Shown here: positions 1 to 8,218 of the stretch, piece after piece
How the letters are laid out: each line of letters opens with the position of its first letter
Numbering within the stretch: the stretch's first letter is position 1
Assembly: GCA_031430575.1 (NCBI GenBank)
Contig: JANPBT010000017.1
Coordinates: 124,001-188,000, forward strand
Length of the DNA stretch: 64,000 nucleotides
From: JANMDS01 sp031430575
Lineage (GTDB): Bacteria; Pseudomonadota; Gammaproteobacteria; Burkholderiales; Casimicrobiaceae
Reading direction: 5' to 3'
The notes under the pieces: model-generated
Database searches by the model: none
What the model saw: only the letters and a program-made list of their open reading frames with translations
What the model was told of the DNA's origin: nothing
Position numbers and translations under genes: made by a program

Positions 1-437
1 GGCTTGGGCGGTGGTGGTGGAGCAGGAGGTTGCGTCGGCGCCGGTGGTGCCGGTGGTGCTGGCGGCGGTGTTGGCTCGATTTTGTACTCTTGCTTTGGTG
101 GCTCGACTGCAACGGCGGTGATGGTCGGTGCAGACTGCACTGCAACTTGCACTTCTACCGGCGGAACAAACGGCGGTGGCGGTGCGACTTGCGGTGGCGG
201 TGGCGGTAGATTGGTCTTTGGTGGTGGCGGTGGTGGCGGTGGCGGCGGCGGCGGTGGTGGGAGTTTGACCTCCTCCACAATTTTGGCCTCCAACGGCTTT
301 TTGAGCTGGTCAAACGCTTTACGCGCTAAGCCAGTGGCCATTGCCCAAATAATGAAAGCGTGCAGCAACAGCGCGAGGATGATCCCTAAGGTACGCTTGT
401 TACCCGTTTTGGGGTTGTATGAGTGTGATTGAACCAT
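1..437 (-). CDS. tonB: TonB energy transducer, N-terminal part
   Basis: TonB carries proton-motive-force energy from ExbB/ExbD in the inner membrane to outer-membrane receptors. The minus-strand reading from ATG 437 gives a short basic N-terminus, one membrane anchor at about residues 16-36, then a linker with a run of about 14 prolines and further PP, PAPP and PPPP blocks. The gene runs off the window edge, so the C-terminal receptor-binding domain is not visible. An AGAGGTG ribosome site lies just upstream of the start. It is the last gene of a minus-strand exbB-exbD-exbD-tonB group. The glycine-rich plus-strand reading here is only the complement of the proline codons. Confidence 0.85.
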   Translation of the reverse strand, partial: MVQSHSYNPKTGNKRTLGIILALLLHAFIIWAMATGLARKAFDQLKKPLEAKIVEEVKLPPPPPPPPPPPPPPKTNLPPPPPQVAPPPPFVPPVEVQVAVQSAPTITAVAVEPPKQEYKIEPTPPPAPPAPPAPTQPPAPPPPPK

Positions 438-573
438 TAGCGGGCACCTCTTTGATCAGTCGCTTGGTTGGCAAGCGTGCGTGATCTCGCAGCCGAGCGT
501 AACAAGCGGGGTAGGCTCGCAGGCTCAGCAGCGCTAAACGAAGGTAAAACGCGATTGATAAACATGCGTTTAC

Positions 574-999
574 TCATAAAAATTGCTCGTGACCGACGAT
601 ACCGATTTTGGTCAAACCGATTCGTTGGGCTGCGGTCATGACATACGCAAAGATATCGTATTTTGAGCCTTTATTGGGGCGCAAATGGATCTCAGGTTGC
701 GTCGCCATGGCTGCTGCTGAGGTCATCTTGGCTTCGAGATCAGCTTGATCGGCAACAACAGCGCCATTCCAAAAAATCCGACCCACTTCGTCAATATCGA
801 TCTTCACAACATCCGGCAGCACGAGTGGCGGCGGTGGATTACCCGTGGGCATATTCATGTTGACCGAATGCAACTGGATCGGAATCGTGATGATTAGCAT
901 GATGATGAGCACGAGCATGACGTCGATTAACGGCGTGGTGTTCATCTCGATCATCGGCTCGTCATCGTTACCGCTGGCATTTCCTACGTTCATTCCCAT
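574..999 (-). CDS. exbD: ExbD/TolR biopolymer transport protein (second copy)
   Basis: This 141-residue protein is a stator component of the TonB motor: one membrane helix and a periplasmic domain. The sequence shows the family hallmark MNTTPLIDVMLVL, with the conserved Asp that takes part in proton transfer, at about residues 19-31, followed by a hydrophobic helix and a C-terminal ExbD fold. The start at 999 is chosen because AAGGAG lies 8 bases upstream and because the homologous neighbour also begins MGMN; a longer reading to 1128 would overlap that neighbour. It sits 19 bases after the first exbD. Two different ExbD proteins in a row suggest a mixed ExbD assembly, as in Xanthomonas-type tonB-exbB-exbD1-exbD2 loci. 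Confidence 0.9.
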   Translation of the reverse strand: MGMNVGNASGNDDEPMIEMNTTPLIDVMLVLIIMLIITIPIQLHSVNMNMPTGNPPPPLVLPDVVKIDIDEVGRIFWNGAVVADQADLEAKMTSAAAMATQPEIHLRPNKGSKYDIFAYVMTAAQRIGLTKIGIVGHEQFL

Positions 1000-1018
1000 G
1001 TGATGTCTCCTTAATGGG

Positions 1019-1447
1019 TTAGTCGCGCGACGGCGGTTCGATGAGGAAGGCGATCTTGGCAATCCCGGCGCGGCGCGCGGCGAGGATAACCCGCCCAACC
1101 CCGTCGTAGTTTGCCGTGAGATCGCCACGGATGTGCACTTCTGGCTGTGGATCTTTCACCGACTCTTTTTTGAGCCGCGCAACGAGCCACTCCATATCTT
1201 TGACCGGCGTATCGTAAAGATAGACCTGACTTTGCTGATTAATCGAAATCACCAAATTTTCTGGCTTGGTTTCACGAATTTGTAATGTTTGCTTTGGTAA
1301 ATTAAGTTTTACCGAAGTGGTCACCACAGGAATCGTAATCAAGAAAATAATCAGCAAAACCAACATCACGTCGACTAACGGCGTGGTGTTGATGGATGAA
1401 TTAATGGCGTCTTCGTCGCCACGGCTACTACCAATGTTCATTCCCAT
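1019..1447 (-). CDS. exbD: ExbD/TolR biopolymer transport protein (first copy)
   Basis: The product has 142 residues, with the ExbD signature NTTPLVDVMLVLL at about residues 20-32 including the proton-path Asp, one transmembrane helix and a periplasmic domain. It has the same N-terminal MGMN start as its paralogue at 574-999 but a clearly different periplasmic domain, so this is an old duplication. AAGGAG precedes the ATG. It lies between exbB and the second exbD on the minus strand and is presumably co-transcribed with both. Confidence 0.9.
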   Translation of the reverse strand: MGMNIGSSRGDEDAINSSINTTPLVDVMLVLLIIFLITIPVVTTSVKLNLPKQTLQIRETKPENLVISINQQSQVYLYDTPVKDMEWLVARLKKESVKDPQPEVHIRGDLTANYDGVGRVILAARRAGIAKIAFLIEPPSRD

Positions 1448-1486
1448 TTTGGGTGTCTCCTTAGTTTAGGAAAAAAGGAGATCGGC

Positions 1487-2389
1487 TTATTTCTTACCTT
1501 GCGAGCCCATGAGCACAGCATGCATATCAGCACCAAACGCGCGTACCTGATCCATCGTCGTTTTGTTGCGGCGAACGATGAAGTTGTAACCGAGCACAGC
1601 GGGCACAGCAACGGCAAGACCAATGGCGGTCATGATGAGTGCTTCGCCCACTGGGCCTGCGACTTTATCAATCGAGGCTTGACCGGACGTACCAATTTTT
1701 ACCAGCGCGTTATAAATGCCCCACACCGTGCCAAACAAGCCGACAAACGGCGCGGTTGAGCCAACGGTTGCCAAAAATGCCAAGCCATCTTGCATCCGGC
1801 TCTGCACGGCATCGGTTGCGCGCTGGATCGAGATGGTCACCCAATCAGAGAATCCGATGTGCGCGAGCAGCCCTTCGTGCTTTCGCGTCGCTTCCATGCC
1901 GGCATTTGCCACAAAGCGATACGGTGACTCTTCTTTCAATGAAGCCATGCCCTGCTCAAGCGTTGGCGCACCAAAAAATGACTTCGATGCATTTTTGCCT
2001 TGGCGACCAATTTTGCCGAGCTCCAAGAGCTTGGTCACGATGATGTACCACGTGCCCATCGACATGATAATCATGATGACGAGTGTTGTTTTGGCGACCA
2101 TATCGCCCTCAGCCCACAACGCTTTCAGGCCATACGGATTTTCGCCGTGCGCACTTGCTGCTGCAGCGGCTGCCGGTGTGGCTGCCGGGGTTGCAGGTGC
2201 AGCACTCGGCGCTGTCGCTGCCGGCGCGGTCTGGGCTTGCGATGGGCTGACATGCACTGTAGACGCCGCCGTCAAGCCGATGATTGCAGCGACCGCAATT
2301 GCGCGACTAGCGCGCAAAATTCGAGTTGTAAGCGTTGACAAGTGCGATGATCCTTCCGACGAAGCGTGGATCGAGCGTTGAGCAACCAT
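1487..2389 (-). CDS. exbB: ExbB/TolQ/MotA-family proton channel with long N-terminal extension
   Basis: ExbB forms the pentameric proton channel that energises TonB. The C-terminal 200 residues carry three hydrophobic segments and the MotA/TolQ/ExbB region (LATVGSTAPFVGLFGTVWGI and an A-I-G-L-A-V-A-V-P-A segment). The first 90 residues hold a basic and hydrophobic signal-like stretch followed by an Ala/Pro/Thr-rich linker, as in the periplasmic N-terminal extension of some long ExbB proteins. GGAG precedes ATG 2389. It is the first gene of the operon; the region to nrdA probably holds its promoter. Confidence 0.88.
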   Translation of the reverse strand: MVAQRSIHASSEGSSHLSTLTTRILRASRAIAVAAIIGLTAASTVHVSPSQAQTAPAATAPSAAPATPAATPAAAAAASAHGENPYGLKALWAEGDMVAKTTLVIMIIMSMGTWYIIVTKLLELGKIGRQGKNASKSFFGAPTLEQGMASLKEESPYRFVANAGMEATRKHEGLLAHIGFSDWVTISIQRATDAVQSRMQDGLAFLATVGSTAPFVGLFGTVWGIYNALVKIGTSGQASIDKVAGPVGEALIMTAIGLAVAVPAVLGYNFIVRRNKTTMDQVRAFGADMHAVLMGSQGKK

Positions 2390-2524
2390 GAAATTCTCCT
2401 ATTGATTTTAGAACGCTACAGTGTTGGCTTTATGAGCGCGTCCTGCAGTGCGATATTGAAACGAGTGTATGAGACTAGCTTGAAAGTGTACCCGACTCGG
2501 GTCAGATTATGACTCAAACAAAAT

Positions 2525-2548
2525 CATATTGCAATCGATTGCAATATG
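2525..2548. promoter_or_regulatory. Perfect 24-bp palindrome in the exbB/nrdA divergent region
   Basis: Bases 2525-2548 are identical to their reverse complement, with centre TTGCAATCGATTGCAA. The inner 14 bases fit the TGnAAnCGnTTnCA pattern known for LacI-family operators, with the central CG. It lies 136 bases upstream of the exbB start and about 240 upstream of nrdA, in a 400-bp gap that holds no gene. No gene for a LacI regulator is in the window. That it is an operator, and for which gene, is inference. Confidence 0.5.
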
Positions 2549-2789
2549 TGCAGCCGAACGCAATTTTGGCGTCGCGTTGAGCCGCCCAGTTGATAACCGG
2601 TGGAAAACATGTGGATGACGATATCGTCATCAAATTCCCTAGCCGTAGTGGTCGATTTGGGGCTTGACCACAATTACTAGTGGTGTAGACTCCATCCTCA
2701 ATTGTGAGTTAGCGGCTTAAATTCGCGTGTAGTGAAGCGGGTTACGCACCGCCGTCACAGCGTCGACAGCCGCTTTGGAGCCCGAAAGA

Positions 2790-5777
2790 ATGAATGTGAA
2801 TTTGGTAGAACCCTCCTCCGCGGAGAATCGAGTCGGAGTGACGTCGAGCTTCGGAGTTATGCAAAGTGGAAACTCCATGGGCGCGAGCGAAATGATAAAT
2901 GCATATAAAACAATTCGCCGAAACGGCGCTGTTGTCGTTTTTGCGCCTGAAAAAATATCGATTGCGCTCACTAAAGCGTATTTAGCGGTACACGGGCACA
3001 GCGCCGCAGCGAGCGCGCGCGTACGCGAGTCCACGCAATCGTTAACCGATGCGGTCGTTAATGCCCTCATGCGCAATAAGCCAGGCGGTGGCGCGATCCA
3101 CATCGAGGAGATCCAAGATCAGGTCGAGCTCACGCTCATGCGCTCTGGCGAGCATGAAGTGGCACGCTCGTATGTGCTCTATCGGGAGCGTCGCGCCCAA
3201 GAGCGATTGGCGCAAGTCAAAGCTAAGCAAGCTGATGGCGGCCATACAGATGCCGTCATCCACGTCGTCGAAGGTGGTCAGCGTAAGCCACTTGATTTGC
3301 TACGCCTGACGCAACTGATTAAGACTTCGTGCGAAGGTCTGCCTGACGTTAATCCCGATGTAGTGCTGAAAGCAACCCTTAAAGATCTATACGACGGCGT
3401 CTCTGCCGGTGAAGTACGCAAAGCAGTCACGTTATCTGCGCGCCAATTCATCGAAAAAGATCCCGCGTATAGCAAAGCAACAGCGCGACTTCTCCTTGAT
3501 GCGATGCGCTTTGAAGCGCTGGGTGAGGAAGTCACCCACGCCGAGATGGCCACCCGCTACGCGCAATACCTGCCGCGCGCCATCAAACACGGTATTAAGA
3601 TCGGGCTACTTAACGACGAGCTCGCTCGCTTCAACATTGAAAAGCTCGGTGCAGCGCTCAAACACGAGCGTGATTTCCAATTTGGCTTTCTCGGCTTACA
3701 GACGCTCTATGATCGCTATTTCCTCGTTGATCGCGCCGATGTCGCAGTTAATAATGACGGGCGTCGCTTTGAGTTGCCGCAGGTCTTTTTCATGCGGGTG
3801 GCGATGGGCTTAGCGCTAAATGAAGTGAATCGGGAAGAGCGTGCGATCGAGTTTTATAACGTGCTCTCCAGCTTTGATTTCATGTCGTCAACACCAACAC
3901 TCTTTAATGCCGGCACAAACCGCTCGCAATTGTCGTCGTGTTATCTGACGACCGTAGCCGATGACTTGGATGGCATTTACGAAGCGATCAAAGAAAACGC
4001 CCTGCTCTCAAAATTTGCCGGCGGTCTTGGCAACGACTGGACTAATGTGCGCGCGATGGGCTCGCACATTAAAGGCACCAATGGCCACTCGCAAGGGGTG
4101 ATCCCGTTCCTAAATGTCGTTAACGCAACCGCTGTTGCCGTGAATCAAGGCGGCAAACGCAAAGGCGCGGTCTGCTCATACCTCGAAACGTGGCATCTTG
4201 ATGTCGAAGAATTTTTAGAGCTGCGCAAAAATACCGGCGATGATCGTCGGCGCACGCACGACATGAATACCGCAAATTGGATTCCCGATTTATTCATGAA
4301 GCGGGTGATGGAAAAAGCACCATGGACGCTCTTTTCACCGAGCGACACCCCCGATTTGCACGATAAATTTGGCCGCGCATTTGAAGAAGCCTACACCGCG
4401 TATGAAGCAAAAGCAGATCGCGGCGAATTAAAACTTTTTAAGCGCGTGCCCGCTGTTGATCTCTGGCGCAAGATGCTGTCGATGTTGTTCGAGACTGGCC
4501 ATCCTTGGATCACGTTTAAAGATGCCTGCAATGTGCGCAGCCCGCAGCAGCATGTCGGCGTCGTGCACTCGTCCAATCTATGTACTGAAATTACCCTCAA
4601 TACCAGCGAGACTGAAATTGCCGTTTGCAATTTGGGCTCGGTTAACCTCGTTGCCCACATGAAGCAAGTTGACGGGAACTGGCAGCTTGATAGCGATAAA
4701 TTAAAGCGCACGATCAAAGTCGCGATGCGAATGCTCGACAATGTGATCGACATTAATTACTACGCAGTGGCAAAAGCGCGCAATTCCAATTTGAAGCACC
4801 GCCCGGTGGGTCTGGGCATCATGGGCTTTCAAGATTGCCTGCATTTGCTGCGCACGTCATACGCGTCGAAAGAGGCGATTGAATTTGCTGATCGCTCAAT
4901 GGAGACGGTCTGCTACCACGCCTATTGGGCGTCTACTGATCTTGCCGAAGAGCGTGGGCGCTATCAGTCTTATCGCGGCTCACTCTGGGATCGTGGCATT
5001 TTGCCGCAAGATTCCTTAGATTTGCTCAAAGAAGAGCGCGGTGGCTATGTCGATGTTGCCCGCAACAGCACCTTGGATTGGGATGCCCTGCGCGCCCGCA
5101 TCAAAAACTACGGAATGCGTAATTCCAATTGTGTGGCCATTGCTCCAACAGCGACCATCTCAAATATTATTGATGTCGCCGCGTCAATCGAGCCTAACTA
5201 TCAAAACTTGTATGTGAAATCCAATTTGTCAGGGGAATTCACCGTCATCAACGAGTATTTGGTTAACGATCTAAAGCGCCTGAATTTATGGGACGAGGTT
5301 ATGATCTCAGACCTCAAATATTTCGATGGCGCAACCGCGAAAATTGATCGCATTCCCGCTGAGTTGAAATCGGTTTATGCAACGGCATTTGAAGTTGATC
5401 CATCGTGGTTGATCGAGGCCGGCGCGCGTCGCCAAAAGTGGATTGACCAAGCCCAAAGCTTAAATCTCTACCTTGGCCAACCCTCGGGCAAAAAGCTTGA
5501 CGAAATGTACAAGCATGCGTGGTTGCGCGGCATCAAGACCACTTACTATCTGCGCTCCATGGGCAAAACCAGTGCTGAGAAATCAACCGGTCGCGGCGGC
5601 GAATTAAATGCAGTCTCCGCCGACGGCGGCATGGTCGGGGCAATCGCTGCGATGCCAAAAGCAGAAGCAAATTTCTCAATCACCAGCGCGGCTGATAGCG
5701 CGCCAGAAATGAGCGCCGACGGTAACTTTTGTTCACTTGAAGAAATCTTGAATGGTTCATGCGAGTCGTGCCAATAA
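2790..5777 (+). CDS. nrdA: Ribonucleoside-diphosphate reductase alpha subunit (class Ia)
   Basis: It reduces ribonucleotides to deoxyribonucleotides with the NrdB radical subunit. The protein is about 995 residues, long for NrdA because two ATP-cone regulatory domains are visible, one starting at about residue 35 (IRRNGAVVVFAPEKI) and one at about residue 150 (DLLRLTQLIKTSCEG). Catalytic features are Cys384 in SSCYL, Asn-Leu-Cys598-Thr-Glu, Cys613 in AVCNLG, and the C-terminal thiol pair in GSCESCQ that relays electrons. The spacing of 214 residues between the first two cysteines equals that of the E. coli enzyme. ATG 2790 is preferred because GGAG lies 9 bases before it; TTG 2775 is an alternative start. 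Confidence 0.95.
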   Translation: MNVNLVEPSSAENRVGVTSSFGVMQSGNSMGASEMINAYKTIRRNGAVVVFAPEKISIALTKAYLAVHGHSAAASARVRESTQSLTDAVVNALMRNKPGGGAIHIEEIQDQVELTLMRSGEHEVARSYVLYRERRAQERLAQVKAKQADGGHTDAVIHVVEGGQRKPLDLLRLTQLIKTSCEGLPDVNPDVVLKATLKDLYDGVSAGEVRKAVTLSARQFIEKDPAYSKATARLLLDAMRFEALGEEVTHAEMATRYAQYLPRAIKHGIKIGLLNDELARFNIEKLGAALKHERDFQFGFLGLQTLYDRYFLVDRADVAVNNDGRRFELPQVFFMRVAMGLALNEVNREERAIEFYNVLSSFDFMSSTPTLFNAGTNRSQLSSCYLTTVADDLDGIYEAIKENALLSKFAGGLGNDWTNVRAMGSHIKGTNGHSQGVIPFLNVVNATAVAVNQGGKRKGAVCSYLETWHLDVEEFLELRKNTGDDRRRTHDMNTANWIPDLFMKRVMEKAPWTLFSPSDTPDLHDKFGRAFEEAYTAYEAKADRGELKLFKRVPAVDLWRKMLSMLFETGHPWITFKDACNVRSPQQHVGVVHSSNLCTEITLNTSETEIAVCNLGSVNLVAHMKQVDGNWQLDSDKLKRTIKVAMRMLDNVIDINYYAVAKARNSNLKHRPVGLGIMGFQDCLHLLRTSYASKEAIEFADRSMETVCYHAYWASTDLAEERGRYQSYRGSLWDRGILPQDSLDLLKEERGGYVDVARNSTLDWDALRARIKNYGMRNSNCVAIAPTATISNIIDVAASIEPNYQNLYVKSNLSGEFTVINEYLVNDLKRLNLWDEVMISDLKYFDGATAKIDRIPAELKSVYATAFEVDPSWLIEAGARRQKWIDQAQSLNLYLGQPSGKKLDEMYKHAWLRGIKTTYYLRSMGKTSAEKSTGRGGELNAVSADGGMVGAIAAMPKAEANFSITSAADSAPEMSADGNFCSLEEILNGSCESCQ

Positions 5778-5941
5778 GTGGTAACGTCTCGTTGGGTGAT
5801 GTCGCCGGCAGGCTAGCAACGTACGCATCCGCGTGCTCCGCTCCGGTGGCCGCGGTCAAGCACCAAACGCAACATCATTTCGCAACATCATTTCGTAACA
5901 TAATTTAGTGATTAATTTTCATCCTTAAGGGGTACAGCATC

Positions 5942-6457
5942 ATGGGTTTTTTCAGCTTTTTTAAAGACGCAGGTCAAAAACTTTTCGGCAACAAAGATGC
6001 AGAGGCCGCCGCAGCAAAAGCAGCCGCCGATCAGAGCAATGCCGATGCCCAAGCCGCGCTTGAAGGCGCAAATCGGCAAGCGGGCGATGCGATCGAGCAA
6101 TACATCGCTAACCAAGGCTTGGAAGTGACCGGCTTGATGGCAAAGTTTGATGCAGCCTCCAGCACGGTTGATATCTTCGGTGTTGCCGCCGACCAAGAAA
6201 CGAAAGAAAAAGTGCTACTCTGTTGCGGCAATGTCGCTGGCGTCGCTAACGTCAACGACCAAATGACGACCGATCAAACAGCCGATGAAGCCGAATACCA
6301 CGACGTCGTTTCAGGCGATACGCTTTCGAAGATCGCCAAAGAATACTACGGCGACGCGATGAAATACCCCGCGATTTTTGAAGCCAATAAGCCAATGCTC
6401 TCACACCCTGACAAGATTTACCCAGGCCAAAAGCTGCGCATTCCCGCAGAGGCCTAA
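5942..6457 (+). CDS. kbp: Kbp/YgaU-like potassium-binding protein (BON + LysM)
   Basis: The 171-residue product matches E. coli Kbp (YgaU), a cytoplasmic K+ sensor, in architecture and wording: it begins MGFFSFFKDAGQKLFG, has a BON domain at about residues 58-105 (KVLLCCGNVAGVANVNDQM) and ends with a LysM domain (VVSGDTLSKIAKEYYG through FEANKPMLSHPDKIYPGQ). An Ala-rich insert between residues 18 and 50 makes it about 20 residues longer than the E. coli protein. There is no signal peptide, consistent with a cytoplasmic location. It lies in the gap between nrdA and nrdB with no obvious functional link. Confidence 0.88.
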   Translation: MGFFSFFKDAGQKLFGNKDAEAAAAKAAADQSNADAQAALEGANRQAGDAIEQYIANQGLEVTGLMAKFDAASSTVDIFGVAADQETKEKVLLCCGNVAGVANVNDQMTTDQTADEAEYHDVVSGDTLSKIAKEYYGDAMKYPAIFEANKPMLSHPDKIYPGQKLRIPAEA

Positions 6458-6521
6458 TACCGACGATAACGACGTAAACCACGACCGCGCCGTAAGCCAT
6501 CATCAGCCATCATCTAAGGTG

Positions 6522-6540
6522 ATACCTGCGGCGCAGTTTC
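6522..6540 (+). repeat. Dispersed CTGCGGCGCAG element, copy 1
   Basis: Exact core at 6526-6536 with ATAC in front. It lies 65 bases after the kbp stop codon, between kbp and the DUF1508 gene. Confidence 0.85.
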
Positions 6541-6592
6541 TGGCAGGCCGCGCGCGTGGGAGCACGTAAGCGGGATTCTCGAAGTAAGCACG

Positions 6593-6606
6593 AAAGGAGG
6601 TGATCC
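6593..6606 (+). promoter_or_regulatory. Full-length Shine-Dalgarno sequence of the DUF1508 gene
   Basis: AAAGGAGGTGATCC is complementary over 14 bases to the usual bacterial 16S rRNA 3' end and ends directly before ATG 6607. It fixes the start of a gene too short to stand out by length. Confidence 0.75.
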
Positions 6607-6771
6607 ATGAGTAATGACAAGCATAAATGGGAGTTCTACACGGATAAATCTGGGAAGCATCGCTGGCGCCGTACGGCCACCAATGGCAATATTATTGGGG
6701 CTGCATGCCAAGGGTATTCCACACCAAAAGATGCAAAAGAGAACGCCCGCCTGAACGGATACACCGGCTAA
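6607..6771 (+). CDS. DUF1508 (YegP-like) small protein
   Basis: A 54-residue protein starting MSNDKHKWEFYTDKSGKHRW. It shows the DUF1508 pattern: a W-x-F-Y-x-D-x-x-G-x-x-R-W-R start, then N-G-N-I-I and G-Y-S-T-P-K-D-A-x-x-N-A. Family members are one or two copies of this unit; the function is not established, though stress-linked expression has been proposed. The start is fixed by an unusually strong ribosome site (6593-6606), suggesting high translation. A strong hairpin terminator follows at 6837-6880, separating it from nrdB. Confidence 0.85.
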   Translation: MSNDKHKWEFYTDKSGKHRWRRTATNGNIIGAACQGYSTPKDAKENARLNGYTG

Positions 6772-6836
6772 CTCACCGCACCGTTACACAGGATTGCATT
6801 AAGCAGTACCCCCGCCTACTTTTTCTGGCGGGGCTT

Positions 6837-6880
6837 GAAAAAGCGCATTGCGCCACAGGCAAATGGCAGTGCGCTTTTTC
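6837..6880 (+). terminator. Rho-independent terminator before nrdB
   Basis: The 11-bp arms GAAAAAGCGCA (6837-6847) and TGCGCTTTTTC (6870-6880) form a hairpin ending in a T-run. A second smaller hairpin (CCCCGCC at 6810-6816 with GGCGGGG at 6827-6833) precedes it. Together they close the DUF1508 transcript. Confidence 0.8.
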
Positions 6881-6935
6881 AATTTCATATTTTTGAATTG
6901 ACGACACGTTTGAGCACGCTAAGGAGCGAAAGAGT

Positions 6936-8216
6936 ATGTTGACCTGGGATGATGACGCTGTAACCACCTCCACCCCGCCGCAATCAAAAAGCACGGGCGA
7001 AACTGCGCCGCAGGTTCGTCACGTCCCTGCGCAGCTCCAGCATGCCCAGCCCTCGCCTGCGCAATTTGCCTCTGAGCTCTCAGTCTCTTCACCAGCTGCT
7101 CAGATGAATGCCTTGGCCGCCGCTGCCGAAGCGCGCGTGATCGCAGCATACAACGCCAACCCCGCTGCGCAAAATCCACACGTCGCGAGCATCCCGAGCG
7201 GTCGGGTGCGCGCTGAAGATAAGCGCATTATCAATGGCGGCGCAGACGTCAATCAGCTCGTGCCATTCAAATACACCTGGGCTTGGGATAAATATTTGGC
7301 GGGTTGCGCCAATCACTGGATGCCGCAAGAAGTCAACATGCAGCGCGATATCGAACTTTGGAAAAAGCCTGATGGCTTAACTGAAGACGAAAAGTTGATC
7401 GTCAAGCGCAACTTAGGCTTTTTCGTGACTGCCGACAGCTTGGCCGCAAATAACATCGTGCTCGGCACTTACCGCCACATCACCGCGCCCGAGTGCCGCC
7501 AGTATCTCTTGCGCCAAGCATTTGAAGAGGCGATCCACACCCACGCCTATCAATACATCGTGCAATCGCTCGGCTTAGATGAGAGCGAAATTTTCAACGC
7601 GTATCACGAGATCAAAAGCATCCGCGATAAAGATGATTTCTTGATTCCATTTATCAACACCCTCACCGACCCCGATTTCAAAACCGGCACGCCCGAGACC
7701 GATCAAGCCCTGCTGAAATCGCTCATCGTGTTTAGCTGCATCATGGAAGGCATCTTCTTTTACGTTGGCTTCGTGCAGATTTTGGCGCTCGGCCGCCAAA
7801 ATAAAATGACCGGCGCCGCCGAGCAATATCAATACATCTTGCGCGATGAATCGATGCACTGCAATTTCGGCATCGACTTGGTCAACACACTCAAGCAAGA
7901 AAACCCGCACCTCTGGACGGATGCCTTCAAAGACGAAATCAGCGGCCTCATCAAGCGCGGCGTCGAGCTTGAATATGCGTATGCCGAAGACACCATGCCG
8001 CGCGGCGTGCTCGGTCTCAACGCACCGATGTTTAAAGAATATCTGCGCTTCATCGCCAATCGCCGCTGCCAGCAGATTGGGCTGGATCAGTTGTTTGAGA
8101 AAGCGGAAAATCCGTTTCCTTGGATGAGTGAGGTGATGGATTTGAAGAAAGAGAAAAACTTTTTTGAGACGCGGGTTACTGAGTATCAGACTGGTGGGGC
8201 TCTAAGCTGGGAGTAG
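6936..8216 (+). CDS. nrdB: Ribonucleoside-diphosphate reductase beta subunit (class Ia)
   Basis: NrdB holds the diiron-tyrosyl radical used by NrdA. The 426-residue product shows the R2 ligand pattern Glu198-x-x-His201-x-x-x-Tyr205 in EEAIHTHAYQYI, where Tyr205 aligns with the E. coli radical tyrosine, plus EGIFFYVGF and RDESMHCNF for the remaining Glu/His ligands. It is class Ia-like with the radical tyrosine kept. The first 70 residues are an Ala/Pro/Gln-rich extension that contains one copy of the dispersed element, read antisense as TAPQV. AAGGAG lies 9 bases before ATG 6936. The stop is 2 bases from the next start. Confidence 0.95.
   Translation: MLTWDDDAVTTSTPPQSKSTGETAPQVRHVPAQLQHAQPSPAQFASELSVSSPAAQMNALAAAAEARVIAAYNANPAAQNPHVASIPSGRVRAEDKRIINGGADVNQLVPFKYTWAWDKYLAGCANHWMPQEVNMQRDIELWKKPDGLTEDEKLIVKRNLGFFVTADSLAANNIVLGTYRHITAPECRQYLLRQAFEEAIHTHAYQYIVQSLGLDESEIFNAYHEIKSIRDKDDFLIPFINTLTDPDFKTGTPETDQALLKSLIVFSCIMEGIFFYVGFVQILALGRQNKMTGAAEQYQYILRDESMHCNFGIDLVNTLKQENPHLWTDAFKDEISGLIKRGVELEYAYAEDTMPRGVLGLNAPMFKEYLRFIANRRCQQIGLDQLFEKAENPFPWMSEVMDLKKEKNFFETRVTEYQTGGALSWE
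6999..7017 (-). repeat. Dispersed element inside nrdB
   Basis: Exact core CTGCGCCGCAG at 7003-7013, antisense to nrdB, in the non-conserved N-terminal extension; read as TAPQV. Confidence 0.85.
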
Positions 8217-8218
8217 CC

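Noticed and set aside
4..432. Glycine-rich plus-strand reading frame
   Set aside because: It is the complement of the proline-rich TonB linker on the minus strand; TonB has a membrane anchor and ribosome site.
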